From positions 82,630,523-82,694,522 of the forward strand of contig OY997589.1 of NCBI GenBank assembly GCA_963921825.1: DNA of 64,000 nt, read 5' to 3'. Shown one piece after another: positions 23,775 to 35,226 of this stretch. Numbering within the stretch: position 1 is the stretch's first letter; each line of letters starts with the position of its first letter. The position numbers were made by a program, and so were the translations under genes. This stretch comes from Erodium maritimum. Lineage: Eukaryota; Streptophyta; Magnoliopsida; Geraniales; Geraniaceae. Below the pieces are notes generated by a model. That model was not told the DNA's origin and made no database searches. It saw nothing but the letters and a program-made list of their open reading frames with translations.

Positions 23775-24403
23775 TTCGTGCTTTCCAAATCTCTCCTACT
23801 TTCAACCACCATATATTAGTGCATGTGTGAGATTCAGTCATGGTATCTAATACCCATGAATCTTTGGAAGTAGAGAGATGTAGCTCTATAGAGTTAATAC
23901 CGAATGAAGGCACGGTCCCACCGCCCTTCCTTAGATCATCCAGGTTTCCTGATGAAGGCGCAGTCCTACTGCACTTCTTCAGATCATCCAGGCTATTTGA
24001 TGAAGGCGCAGTCCCACTGCCCTTCTTCAGATCAGCCGTGAACTTCCTGTAATCCCGGTTCCAATGACCAGGCTGTTGGTAGTAGAAGCAGACATTCTCA
24101 GGTGTCTCATCTTTCCTGCCAAGTGCGCATGGGCCCAGCCCTTGCCACTTCCAATTCCCTTGTTGACCATCAGAATATCCTTGGATCCCAGATCCCTGAG
24201 ATATTCTTCTCAGCAGTTGATGACACTTCATGTAACTCTGATATGGTCTTAGAGACAGCCTTGTCAAGGACATATTCTTTGCGTTCAGACTTGAGGACTA
24301 TCCTCAAAATTCTGTACCAGTCCAAATAGTTTGTCCCATTTAGCTTGACCCTGTCAAGAATGGTTTTTAATGACAAACTATTAATGTTCGCTGAATTTGC
24401 CAT
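23775..24403 (-). pseudogene. Copia A: gag and protease
   Basis: Starts at the ATG at 24403 with MANSANINSLSLKTIL and KLNGTNYLDWYRILRIVL, a copia capsid start. A frameshift near 24170 leads to a knuckle-like segment (CFYYQQPGHWNRDYRKF; the final Cys is missing) and then a 17-residue segment in three copies (DLKKGSGTAPSS-like). The protease site reads VLDTMTESH where an Asp-Thr-Gly would be expected, so the protease is likely dead. Confidence 0.75.
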
Positions 24404-25959
24404 TTGATCAACAACAGATAAAATTCAATCAGTAAACTGAATAAATTTTATGAAGATCAAGATTAAACACCAACAATCAATTCTAAACCTTTAGAATCTG
24501 AAACCAAGATCCTTGATTCACTCGATTAAGCTGAACTAATGCTTACCACTTAATCGAGCTATGTAGGTAGGACTCCATCCAATCACATCCAATGTGACTC
24601 TTGGCTAGGGTATGTACTTATGTACACGACTTACCCTATCTGTTACCCTAGCTCAACCTCAGGCCGAGAATCGTAGTCGGGTCCACCAATTTTCAACTAT
24701 GGCTCGTCACTATGTAGGTGCTCCGCTAATGCGCACGACACCCACATATGTCGTCCAAACCTACTACCCCGCTTCCCCATGGATGCTCCGCTAATGCGCA
24801 CGACAACCATAGGACGGGGAGGTTGTAAGGTGTTGATGATTGGGAGGTATCGGACATGACCCGCTTTTACTTATCCAGTTGTGTTCAAAACTTTGGCACA
24901 TCCTAGATGTGATGAGCACAGCAACTACATTCCAAATGCAATGATGCCTCAAATTACATCCAATGTAATTCTTCCTTTGAACCCGTCAACTACATCCAAT
25001 GCAATGACGGTTCTAAGGGTTCACACACAAGGATTAAAATTCCAATTTTATCTTTGCATGTGAGGTGATATGCTCGGTAAATAAAGTTAAGAATGCAATT
25101 CTAAAACACATAGAATTAATCATGCATAAACTAAACCAAGCATAAAGCGATAAATGTGCACATAATAGCCCCCTAAACTAACTCCCACTAGCTTCTTGAG
25201 CTCCACCGACTCCAAGCCGATGCCAACACCCGAAAAGCCACCAAATGACCTTTTCGCCCTTTCTTCGTCTTGAGTAAAATATTACAATTTAATACACGAC
25301 TCGCAGTTCGGGAATAAATAAATATTACAAACAAGTGGTTCGACGACCACACCTTGAAAGAATAATTACACGTTAACTCTAACGGCTCGCAGGCCGTGAA
25401 AAGCGATAAATAATTAAATTGAGCTCGGGGCTATTATGTACACCATGCCAACATCACATCACACATCGTGTTATCAAACAAGCATGTTATCAAACATCAT
25501 GTGATTTTCCGGTTTTAATTAATAGCCAAGTTTCGAAATTTTTTGATGCTCGGTTTATCGAAACCGTTCAAAAATGAAACTTTTGAACATTTGATCTTCG
25601 AGTTCATCATGACGGTTCCAAACTCGTCATAACTAACAAAACGGTTTAGCCTTGGCATATCAACCATCCAATGGTCATGCTTGGCCTAGCTCCGTCCAAC
25701 GGAGCCCCGTTCGGTCCCGGTTTCGGCTCCCCGAGAGTCCCGCTCCCGAGACCCGAAAAATCAAAAAAAATTCAAAATTTCCAGATTTGAACTAATTTTC
25801 AAAAATTCATTTTACATGCATTAAATCCATAAACAATAATTTAAAACATGTTATCAAACAATTTAGCAAAACAACATGCCAAAAACGAAACTTTCAAGCA
25901 AAACCGAAACTTTGAACACCGTCTTGTGAATCCCGAAGGTAGCACGGCTCTGATACCAC
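24404..25959 (-). other. Copia A 5' leader with primer-binding site
   Basis: About 1.55 kb of untranslated leader between LTR and gag. The minus strand at 25948-25958 contains TGGTATCAGAGCC, the iMet primer-binding site, one base from the LTR. Around 24715-24800 a phrase (GGTGCTCCGCTAATGCGCACGACA-like) is repeated. No ORF of note. Confidence 0.7.
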
Positions 25960-27647
25960 TGTTAGGTCTCGAGGTAGGGTTGGAGATGAACCAACTCGCA
26001 GCGGAAAATCAATGAAAACCAAGAGACAATTAAAACCATGAAACAACTAACAAAGAATGGATTAACAAGAGAAAAATTCAGCACTAGTTCTTACCAAAAC
26101 AAGAACACCGGTTAACGAATGATTGGCTTGAGTCTCCAAGACGCCTACGTATCCACATGGGAATCAAAGCCACGTAGTTCTTCTCTTTGAGGACTCAAGA
26201 ACACAAACATGGAGGTGGAAACTAGCCAAACCCGAAATGGCCATGGAAGAGGGAGAGAAAATGTGTTTCCTATTCTTGTCTTGTGTTTGTTATGTTGAAA
26301 AAAGATGACTTAAACATAACAAAACTCATACTTGTCCAACTAAAGGCATGGGAAAAGTATGGTGTCAAGTAAGGTGTAAATAGGACAAAGTATGGCAAGA
26401 CAAGATTGGGTTAGGTGGTGAATCACCAACACCTTAATCCTTGTCTTGCTTACTTAGTACTAATTAATCAAGACTTGATTAATTAGTTCCATGGGCCTTG
26501 GTTGCATGGGCCTTTCATGGGCCTCTTGGAACATGACCCGTGACCATTTCCAACGAGGTCCCGTGATTCGCTCATCGCCTCCATGCCTTCCATACCGGAA
26601 ATGTCCAACATTATCCGACGCGATCAATCCCAAGACTCCAAGTCTTGTCTCGATCTGTGAAGTCCTATTCACTTACGGGCACATGACCCAAAACCCAGTT
26701 TTGGTCATGTCCCGAGACAACTCCCTTTTGGCCATTCTCCATAAATGTGTCAATGAGTTTCATCCTCCGGTGTGACCCTTAGGTTTATGCATGTCAATAG
26801 ATCAACGTAAAATCCCATTTTACTTGATCCTATTTAAGTGGCAACTAACGAGACTTTAGTATTGCCTGACACTACATAACGAATCGACCCTGTCGATTCT
26901 AACCTTTCCGTCGTCCCTGTCATTATCCTTTTATCTCCGATATCCTGATTGAGATAAGGCATAGAGTCGTCATCCTTATTATTCTCAATCACCGTTCCTT
27001 GATATGTGAGATGACTGAAGATATGATACCCAGTATCATGTGCATGGCCATGCTATTCTTCCAGTCACTCTCGATCAAGTGGCCGAGAACCGATATCTTT
27101 CCCATACCTTAGTATGAGGGATAAATCCCTTAGCCGTCTTTCGTGTCACTCATGTAGCCCATCCCCAAGCCAATCCTGGCCGTTATGGAAGCCCTGTTAC
27201 GGACAATGTTAGGCTCAGGTCAAACTCAGTTGTTGACTACATAGCGATCACAAAGACTCCTTGGTCTAAGGATACATGACAAGCTACAACACTGAATATG
27301 TTCATGACTTAATCTATGGCACATATTCAGGGCGGGTCGTCCAATATCATGTCCCACATGATATCTATGATCAGACTCCGGAATCTCATTCTAATGACTA
27401 ACTAAACGTAAGCCATAAAGAGACATCTTTCATACTAGTCGCTTCTAGTGAAGCTTTGTTGACTAGGGACCCATCGAGTGTGATCTATCTCGATCTATGG
27501 TTCTATTCGCATGGTGGGCATAGATCAGAGCACACATCGATATATTACTCCAACACACAAGTAATATAAAGCCGCTTTAATTGTATTGCTAACGATGATA
27601 TATACATTTGGACAGTTAGGATTGAACTACGGGCACTAAGACTAACA
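25960..27647 (-). repeat. 5' LTR of copia A (1688 bp)
   Basis: Complete LTR with ends TGTTAGGTCTCG and GACTAACA as read on the plus strand. It abuts the primer-binding site on the left and the 103-bp duplicated B sequence on the right. Confidence 0.85.
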
Positions 27648-27750
27648 GATTTCAGTTTCGTGCAAGGTTGTGATGTCGTTTCCAATGAGCACTAGAAAGG
27701 TAATCCTTCTCTCACTAGCCTTTTTATAAATGAAAGCTACATCCTCGTTC
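27648..27750 (-). repeat. 103-bp direct duplication, right copy
   Basis: Second exact copy of 22076-22178. It abuts the outer end of A's 5' LTR; the B reverse-transcriptase sequence continues from it without a break to the right (GFGFIKNED, SIYGLKQASWSWN). Confidence 0.95.
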
Positions 27751-29640
27751 TTGATAAAGCCAAATCCAATTACAGCTTCATCAAAACGAAGGTTCCAACT
27801 CCAAGAAGCTTGTTTCAATCCATATATGGATTTCAACAACTTAGAAATCTTTCCCTTGTTCTTTTGATCGACTAAACCTTGTAGTTGAGACATAAAACTT
27901 CCTCAGTGAAACTTCCGTTTAGGAAAGCGGTTTGACATCCACTTGCCATATCTCGTAATTATGATACGCAATTATATTAAGAAGAATCTGGATCTATTTG
28001 ACCATAGCCAATGGGGAGTAGGTTTCCTTATGGTCAATCCCTTGGATCTGTCTACAACCTTTCCCACTAGTCAGGCTTTATAGGTCAGAAGGTTACCATC
28101 CATGTCCATCTAATCCTTGAAGATCCTTTTACATCCGATGATCCTCACACCACTAAAGGGATCAGCTAGTTCCCAGACTTGGTTGTCGGATATGGACTAC
28201 GTTTCCTTCCTTATGGCTCCCGGCCATAACTCGGATTAGGGCCCATGCACGGCTTTCTAAAAGGTGGCTGGATTATTGTGATCCACCATGAGTTCACCAC
28301 CACTTCCGGATACCATATCTCAGAGGTGGACGACTGATCCTTTTAGATCGCCTTGAACCTTACGGAATCGTTATAGGAATTGGTTCTTGCTCTACAACCA
28401 TCTCTGGCTCCCTTTCTACTGGGTTTTCAAGTGGTTTAGACGGGTCGGTACCATCCTGAATTTCTTCAAGATGCACAGTCCTCCCACTGACGTCTTTGGA
28501 AACAAAACTCCTTTTCCCTACAGACCCCACCCTGAGCGACAAACACCATGTTCTCACTAGGTTTGTAGAAGTGGTATCCCCTTGTTGCTTTAGGATACCC
28601 CGCGAAGGTGCATGTCTCATATCTTGGTTTGAGCTTAGTCGAAACTAAACATTTCACATAAGCCTCGCAACCACAAATATATAGGAAGGACTAAGAGGTC
28701 TTCTTCCCATACCATTTCTAAAATGGTGTCCCTTCCACAACCTTCGTCGGAGTCCGATTCACTATGAATGCGGTCGTCTCTAGAGCATAACCCTATAAAG
28801 AGATTGAGAGATCAGTCCAACTGATCAAGGATCGGACCATGTCTAACAATATCCGATTTCTCCGTTCGGCTACACCGTTAAACTACGATGTCTTGGGAGA
28901 AATCCATTCCGAAAGGATCCCATTATCTACTAGATGATTTTAAACTCTATGGTCAAGTATTCACCACATCGATACGATCGAAGTGCCTTAATACTTTTCC
29001 CGACCTGGTTTTCTACTTCAGTCTTGAACTCTTTGAATTTATCAAAAGCTTCAAACTTATGCCTCATCGAATAGATATAACCATATTTATTGTAATCATC
29101 GGTAAATGTGATAAAGTAGCTAAAACCCCTCCTAGCAAGCAAACTTATTGGTCTACACACATCGGAGTGTATCAACCCCAATAATTCACCCGCCCTTTCC
29201 CCGCGACCGATGAAGGGCGCTTCAGTCATATCTCCCATCAAACAAGCATCGCATCTATCAATCGAATGAAATTCGAATGGACTTAAAAGTCCGCACTTCC
29301 AAAGTGCTTAAATGCGTTTCTTGTTTATGCGTCTCAAACGATAGTGCCTTAACAAAGTTTAGTTTAAATCGTTCGATTTAGACCTCTTGATATTAACATT
29401 ATAAAAAGATCTTGAGGCATTGTTACCCATATCTAATATGTACAATCCTCAAACCATATTAGGTATAGCATAAAATATATCATTACATAGAATATTGAAA
29501 ATCTCATTTCCAATACCAAAATTATATATTTCCTTGTCCAACACGGATACATATATAATATTCCTACTAAAAGTATGTATGCAATATACATTATACAGTA
29601 CTTAAACAAGGCCACTTGACAAAATCAGACTTATGGATCC
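27648..29640 (-). pseudogene. Copia B: integrase to reverse transcriptase
   Basis: The minus-strand frame 27648-27893 has KLLKSIYGLKQASWSWN, the conserved copia reverse-transcriptase block. 28466-28657 is the linker (GYPKATRGYHFYKPSENM). 28930-29241 is integrase (IHSDVCRPISLLARRG, FITFTDDYNKYGYIY, RSYRCGEYL). Many stops and frameshifts separate them. It is clearly more decayed than the matching part of A. Confidence 0.75.
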
Positions 29641-30323
29641 TGCAATAGTTTCCACAACTTTGAGGTCTAGTTTGATGTTGTGCAAGCTTCTCCGATTTTT
29701 CAGTCACTATACATTGGTACATATGTGAGATTCAGTCATGATATCCTATACCCATGAATCTTTTGAAGTATAAAGATGTAGCTCTACAAAGTTAATAGCC
29801 AATGAAGGCGCGGTCCCACCGCCCTTCCTTAGATCATCAATGCTACATGATGATGACGCGGTCACACCACCCTTCTTCGGATTATCCATGAATATCCTAT
29901 AATCGCGGTTCCAAAGACCAAGCTGCTGTCAGTAGAAGAACACATTCTCAGCCTCCTCAGCCCTTCTCAAGGACTCTGTGGTCATAGGAGGGTCAGGATT
30001 TCTCAAGTGTCTCATCTTTCCCACCAAGTGCTAGGGGCCTTGCCCTTGCCACTTCATGTTCCTTTCTTTAATCTGGTTCCCTTTTTGACCATCAGAATAT
30101 TCTTGGACCCTAGATCCTTGATAATTTTCTCAGTAGTGAATGACACTTCATGTAACTCTGGTATGGTTTTGGGGACAACCTTGTCAAGGGTATATTCTTT
30201 GCGTTCAAACTTGAAGATTATCCTCATGATTCTGTACTAGTCCAAATACTTTGTCCTATTCAACTTGACCTTATCAAGAACGGTTTTCCATGACAAACTA
30301 TTATTGTTCACTAAATTTTCCAT
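29641..30323 (-). pseudogene. Copia B: gag
   Basis: The start at 30323 reads MENLVNNNSLSWKTVLDK and KLNRTKYLD, followed by a stop where A has W. Later text corresponds to the A gag, with internal deletions. Non-functional. Confidence 0.6.
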
Positions 30324-30714
30324 TTCATCTACAACAGATAAAATTCAATCAGTAAACCGAATGAATCTTATGAAGATAAAGCTTAAACACAAACCAATCG
30401 ATTATAAACCTATAGAATCTAAAACCAAGATCCTTGATTCACTCGATCAAGCTGAACGAAGGCTCACCACTCAATCGAGCTATGTAGGTAGGACCCCGTT
30501 CAATCACATCCAATGTGACTCTTGGCTAAGGTATGTACACATGTACACGGCTTACCCTATCTGATACCCTAGCTCAACCCTGGCTGAGAATCGTAGGCGG
30601 GTCCACCAATTTTCAACTATGGCCCGTCAGTATATAGGTGCTTGGCGAAGGCGCACGACACACACATATGCCATCCAAACCTACTACCCTGCTTTCCTAT
30701 GGATGCTCCGCTAA
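30324..30714 (-). other. Copia B leader remnant
   Basis: Aligns with A's leader from 24404 to about 24795 (shared TATGTAGGTAGGAC and CCAATTTTCAACTATGGC). It stops at 30712, where the MITE-like sequence begins. About 1.1 kb of leader, the primer-binding site and the inner half of the LTR are missing. Confidence 0.6.
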
Positions 30715-31043
30715 GAGCATCTCCAATGGTATACCATGACTAGTGGAATGGAGCCACGATAAGAGCTCATTTTTTTTTATTTTCTCTCTCCTCCATACCA
30801 CAACCTCCTACCATGGCCTCTACGATGGCAAACCATGACTAGTGGTAGGGAGTCATTGTTTGCACTTGAAATTAAATTGTTTGCATTTTTTTTTAAGTTT
30901 TTTGCCCCCATGTGTCGGCGTGGTATTGGCCCGCCACTAGCCTTGGGGCTGCCACGACTGGACGAGTCGTTGTAGAATCCTACAACGACTGCCTACAACG
31001 ACACCCCTTACCACGACGCCTACCAAGACTGGTCGTGGAGGGG
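30715..31043. mobile_element. MITE-like segment at the B deletion
   Basis: Begins GAGCATCTCCAATGGTATACC, the same end as the MITE at 11021, with TAA in front. The right end does not show a clear partner end; GAGCC-TTA at 31036-31043 is a weak candidate. It occupies the place of roughly 2 kb of missing B leader and LTR, so a simple insertion does not explain it. Confidence 0.4.
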
Positions 31044-31917
31044 GCGAGCCTTAGGTTTATGCATGTCAGTAGATCAACGTAAAATCCCATTTTACTTGTT
31101 CCTACATAAGTGGAAACTAACGAGACTTAAGTATTTCCTAACACTGCATAACTAATCGGCCATGTCGATTTTAACCTTTCTGTCTTCTATGTCACTATCA
31201 TTTTATCATCGATATCCTGATTGAGATAAGACATAGAGTCGTCATCCTTATTATTCTCAATCACTATTCCTTGATATGTGAGATGAATGAATATATGATA
31301 CCCAGTATCATTTGCATGACCATGCTATTCTTTTAGTCACTCTCGATCAAGCGGCCAAAAACCGATATCTTTCTCATACCTCAGTATGAGGGATAAATCC
31401 CTTAGCCGTCTTTCGTGTCACTCATGTAGTCTGTCCCTAAGACAATCATGGCCGTTATGGAAGCCTTATTACGGACACGTTAGGCTCAAGTCAAACTCAG
31501 TTGTTTACTGCATAGCGGTCGCAAAGACTCCTTGGCCTAAGGATACATGACAAGCTACGACACTGAATATGTTCATGACTTAATCTATGGCACATATTCA
31601 GGGTGGTCATCCAATATCATATCCCACGTGATATCTATTATCAAACTCCGGAATCCCATTCCAATGACTAACAGAACGTAATCCATAAAGAGCCATCTTA
31701 CATACTAGTCGCTTCTAGTGAAGCTTTGTTGACTAGGGACCCATCGAGTGTGATCTATTTCGATTTATAGTTCTATTCGCATGGTGGGCATAGATCAGAA
31801 CATACATCGATATATTACTCCAACGCATAAGTAAAATAAAGTCGCTTTATTTTTATTGCTAACAATGATATATACATTTGGACATTTACGATTGAACTAC
31901 GTGCACTAAGACTAACA
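31044..31917 (-). repeat. 5' LTR of copia B, truncated (874 bp)
   Basis: Aligns with the outer half of the A and B LTRs (shared CTTAGGTTTATGCATGTC through GACTAACA). The inner half is missing. The 5-bp flank GTTCG follows. Confidence 0.75.
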
Positions 31918-32134
31918 GTTCGGGCACTAGTACCGACCACTCCTTGATGACACGTGACTGGTGATTTTAAAGAAGAATAGTCTTTAGCAAACCAACGACT
32001 ATATAGCCATTTCGTAAAATTAATAAATAAATAAATAATTATGGAAAAATCTATAAATACTAGCACTATATATTTATTCCTCCACCCTTCATACTTCACA
32101 CCTATATTCAAAATATGATACTCTATATCTCATG

Positions 32135-32375
32135 AGTACGATCAAACTATGGACGATTGGCAAGCTAGGATGTGGCAGGTGCATGCACGTGCTCACTAAA
32201 GGGAGGCCAAGATTACAACGTCATTACAAGAAAGTTTGAAGGTCGTCAACAAAGAGTTCAAGATGGAAAACCTTCCCGGGGAGAGATGAAGTGAGGTTAT
32301 GTTGAGGCTCACAAACGTCTTATGTGTGATTACTTTAAGGATGATCCAATTTTTGGACCTAACATGTTTAACTGT
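32135..32375 (+). pseudogene. PIF/Harbinger transposase, N-terminal fragment
   Basis: Across two frames the plus strand reads LQESLKVVNKEF and then EAHKRLMCDYFKDDPIFGPNMF. That pattern (RL..DYF.D.P.F....F) is the N-terminal signature of plant HARBI1-like transposases. The rest of the catalytic domain is absent; at about 32376 LINE-like sequence begins. Together with ORF1 on the other side of copia B it suggests one divergent two-gene Harbinger element. Confidence 0.5.
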
Positions 32376-32990
32376 TGGTTTTTCTTGATGAGCTGAGTCC
32401 TTTTCACACGCACTAATGATCTCTTCTTTGTCCAGTCCTCTCCTCTCTCCCCTTACAGTGGTTGGGGCCTCATGGTGGGTCGGTTGTGGCTACTGTGTAG
32501 GTGTTTTGGTCTTGTTGATTTGGCCGGTGTGGTCATGTTCTTGAGGAGAGGATGGTGGGGAGTTTGAGTTATTAACTGTCTGGAGTTTCGATAGAGATCC
32601 TAGTGTGGGTGGTTGCAATGGAGTTGCTTGCTACTTCTGACCATCTTTTTTTTGCCTGTGTTTTCTGGTATGTTTGTTGATTTCGGGTTTCAAACCCTTG
32701 TTTTGGGTGTTTTTAAATATTAGGCAAATTTGGTTGTTTTAGAACTTTTGCTTTAGTTTTTCTTTCACCCATGTTTGGGGTGTAATCGATTTTTTATGGT
32801 AGTAAAATGTGGGTAGTAGACCTGTTAGTCTACTTATTGAATAAAAGTATTGTATTAGCTTAAGGTGTCTTTCAGACATGCTCATGATTGTAAGTTGTGG
32901 ATTTTTCCCATAGCTTTGTTTTCATATCGGAAACCGGGTTCTCATAAAATAAATAATAAAACTAACAAGACATGCCGCTTTAGTTCTGAA
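32376..32990 (+). repeat. T/G-rich non-coding repeat
   Basis: No gene. The text at 32640-32790 (GTGTTTTCTGGTATG, TTTCGGGTTTCAAACCC) resembles 3170-3340, so both are probably copies of one LINE-type 3' region. Confidence 0.35.
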
Positions 32991-34779
32991 GGTTGGTCGG
33001 GTCTGTCCTCGCTAGATTCCTGCTCGTTGCTCGCCTTCTTGTCGGTTTCGACCGTCGGCCGCTGTCATCTCGAGATCTGAAGGTTGGTCGGGTCTGAAGA
33101 TGCAGGTAGGGTTGGCCCAGGCCTGTTGGGCTTGATCTTCTTGGCCCGAGTCAGTTGGGTTGTTCTGTTTGGGTCGGGCTAGTTGGGCTGCAACGTCTTG
33201 GGCCGGGTCTGTTGGGCTGGATCTCCTAGGGGCTGGTTTTTGGGCTGGGTCTTCTTGGGTTGGACCATCTGCCTGGGCCGATCTGCTTGGGTCGGATTTG
33301 CTTGGGCTTTTTCAGCAGGTCAGTTTGGGCCTGAGTTATATCAGGGTTTGGATCTGGGTGTGGATCAGGTTCTTCTCTGGGTTGGGTCTTGGACCATATC
33401 TTCTTTCGACTCCTGGGCTTTGGTGTTCCCGAGTTTGCTGCGGTGTCATCTGCTTCGCTGTCTCATCGGTTTCTACGCGTGTCTGTTTTCTCCCTTCACC
33501 TACTTCATGCCAGGTTGGACAGAGGATCTATGTTCGGGTCCTAATGTTTGGGACTCTCCCGCAAAAGTGGGGGTGTGTGGGTGCGCGTGGCAGGTCGTTG
33601 ATTGTCTTGGCGGTTGTCACATGTCGGTCGTTTTTATTGGTAGTGCCTCCGTCAAGCTTGTTTCGGTTGGTGGCTTTTGTTTCAGTTCATTCCGGACTGG
33701 GGTCGGTAGGTGCTCGGTATAATTACAGACCTTCTCCTATGGGTCCTCGCTTGGTGCTGGCCGGCGCGGGGTTACCGGTCACGGTATCGGAACGCTCAGC
33801 TCGACAGCCTCAGTCCTCGGATCTTGTTCTCTATGTGCTGATGTTTACTCAGAGTCTTAGCTTATTCAGTGCAGTCTTTGGTGTGGCGTTGCCCCTCTTT
33901 GCGGCGGTTGGTGGCAGTTCAGTCTGGTTAGGTGTTGGAACGTGGTCGGTATAATTACAGGCTTTCCCCTTTGGGTCCTCGCTTGGTGTTGGCCGGCGTG
34001 GAGTTACCAGTCTCGGTATCAAAACGCTCAACACCCATTCATTCGTCGGATCTCCAGATTGTTTGGTGCGTCTGCTTGCTTGGAGGTCTGAGCTCGTACT
34101 TGGTTGAAATACCGGTCCTCCCCTCTTTTGGGCCTTTTCTCGGTGTTGGCCGGAATTGGGTTATGGTGGACTGAGTTCGAGTTCCCTCGCCTGGTAACTT
34201 TTTCTCCCTCCATGTTATGTTGACTTCTCTCTTTCTCTCCCCCTCCCTTAGCGACTGGTCTTCGCTTCTTGTTTCCGGAGTGGTTTGAGCTCGTCGGTTG
34301 AAGGTGTTGGCCGCCGGCGAGGGTTATGGCCTTTGTGTCTTCTTAGAAGCCAATCGTTTGACTAAAGGGGGAAAGGGAGTGATTCTGCTCCAACATGGGT
34401 AGGGTTAAGCTTTTATTGCTCCTTTTGCTCCTCTGCTGGAAGCCCTACTTTTTTGTGCTTCAAGTTAGTTAAATTTGGATTTTTAGATCCAATGTTTTTC
34501 TCTCTTTACGCTTCATGGTTGTTATATTTGGGTATTTAGACTTGGGTTTATATCTTTGTTGGCTTCATGCGTGAAGCATTTTATGTTCCTTCTTCTGATT
34601 CTTTTGTTGGTTTCCTGTGTGAAGCGGGGTTGTTCTTTTTTAGGGTTGTTTTTTTCTTGGGCTGTAATGCTTCTTGTTTCTGGTTTTGCCCTTATTGTTG
34701 GTCTTGTGTTCCCTCCATGTAATTTTTCTTTATCTTTAAAGGAGGTTTAATTTAAATTTATTTTGCTGATAAAAAAAAG
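32991..34779 (+). mobile_element. Non-coding LINE-like repeat, long copy
   Basis: Ends TTTAATTTAAATTTATTTTGCTGAT followed by an A run at 34772-34780, the 3' tail of a non-LTR element. The minus-strand copy at 40065-40995 has the same tail and the same interior words. 33110-33330 is a dense GGGCTxGG tract, which keeps a 264-codon frame open (33160-33954) that I regard as compositional, not a gene. 33715-34178 is a tandem repeat. No endonuclease or reverse transcriptase. Confidence 0.55.
33715..34178 (+). repeat. Tandem repeat of about 232 bp inside the LINE-like repeat
   Basis: CGGTATAATTACAG begins at 33715 and 33947; both are followed by GGGTCCTCGCTTGGTG, TGGCCGGCG, GAGTTACC or GGGTTACC, and CGGTATC. 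A third, degraded unit starts around 34110 (ACCGGTCCTCCCC, TCGGTGTTGGCCGG). The same unit occurs reversed in the 40-41 kb copy. Confidence 0.75.
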
Positions 34780-35226
34780 GTTCCCTTTCGCTTTACACTC
34801 ATTAACGTTAATGTAGGTTACATGCAGTGGTGTAACACAATAGGTGGTCAATGCTTCAGTAGGTAATTAGGGGTTGGCAAGAAATGGACCAGCTTACTGT
34901 GGTGTATATGTTTGGACCAACCGATCCGAAGTATAAACTACTTTAATTCTACGGACGAGGCTGATTTTACCAACTTAGTATAGGACAAATATCAATAATG
35001 ATGATAACATAATAAATGTGTCTATGGTCTCTCTTTGCTGCGCTTACAACTTCGTGGTTCACAGCTGGTCTGGTCCTTCCCCATACATCTTCTCTTCAAA
35101 TGGAGCCGATGATTTGTCTCTTGAATTTGAGATGGTTTATATGTTTTATTTCAATCTAACTCTTCATTCTTAATTACTTTAAATTATAATTAAAAGATGA
35201 CATGAATCTCGAAATAGAAGTTATCG
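34780..35226. other. AT-rich intergenic stretch, nothing recognised
   Basis: No gene, RNA or terminal repeat seen. Confidence 0.5.

Larger units (their letters stand above)
22179..27647 (-). mobile_element. Copia LTR retrotransposon A, nested in B (5.5 kb, internally deleted)
   Basis: Same family and orientation as B. 5' LTR 25960-27647, primer-binding site at 25948-25958, leader, gag from 24403, then pol to 22283. The 3' LTR survives only as its last 104 bp (22179-22282); a deletion removed the rest of that LTR, the polypurine tract, RNase H and the reverse-transcriptase core. The LTR remnant differs from the 5' LTR at about two positions, so A is much younger than B. It is flanked by an exact 103-bp duplication of B pol sequence instead of a 5-bp one. 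Confidence 0.75.
19541..31917 (-). mobile_element. Copia LTR retrotransposon B (12.4 kb including nested insertions)
   Basis: Minus-strand element. Its 3' LTR is 19541-21201; the end of pol follows at 21202-22178; the rest of pol and gag is at 27648-30323; the truncated 5' LTR ends at 31917. Both outer ends share the LTR termini TGTTxGGTCTCG and GGCACTAAGACTAACA. Flanks GTTTG (19536-19540) and GTTCG (31918-31922) fit a 5-bp target duplication with one change. It is interrupted by element A (22179-27647) and has lost its 5' leader and part of its 5' LTR, where MITE-like sequence sits (30715-31043). Several frameshifts and stops. Confidence 0.8.

Noticed and set aside
33160..33954. Open frame of 264 codons on the plus strand
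   Set aside because: Rich in Gly, Trp, Leu and Ser because of GGGCTxGG repeats; no domain, and it crosses the 232-bp tandem repeat of a non-coding element.
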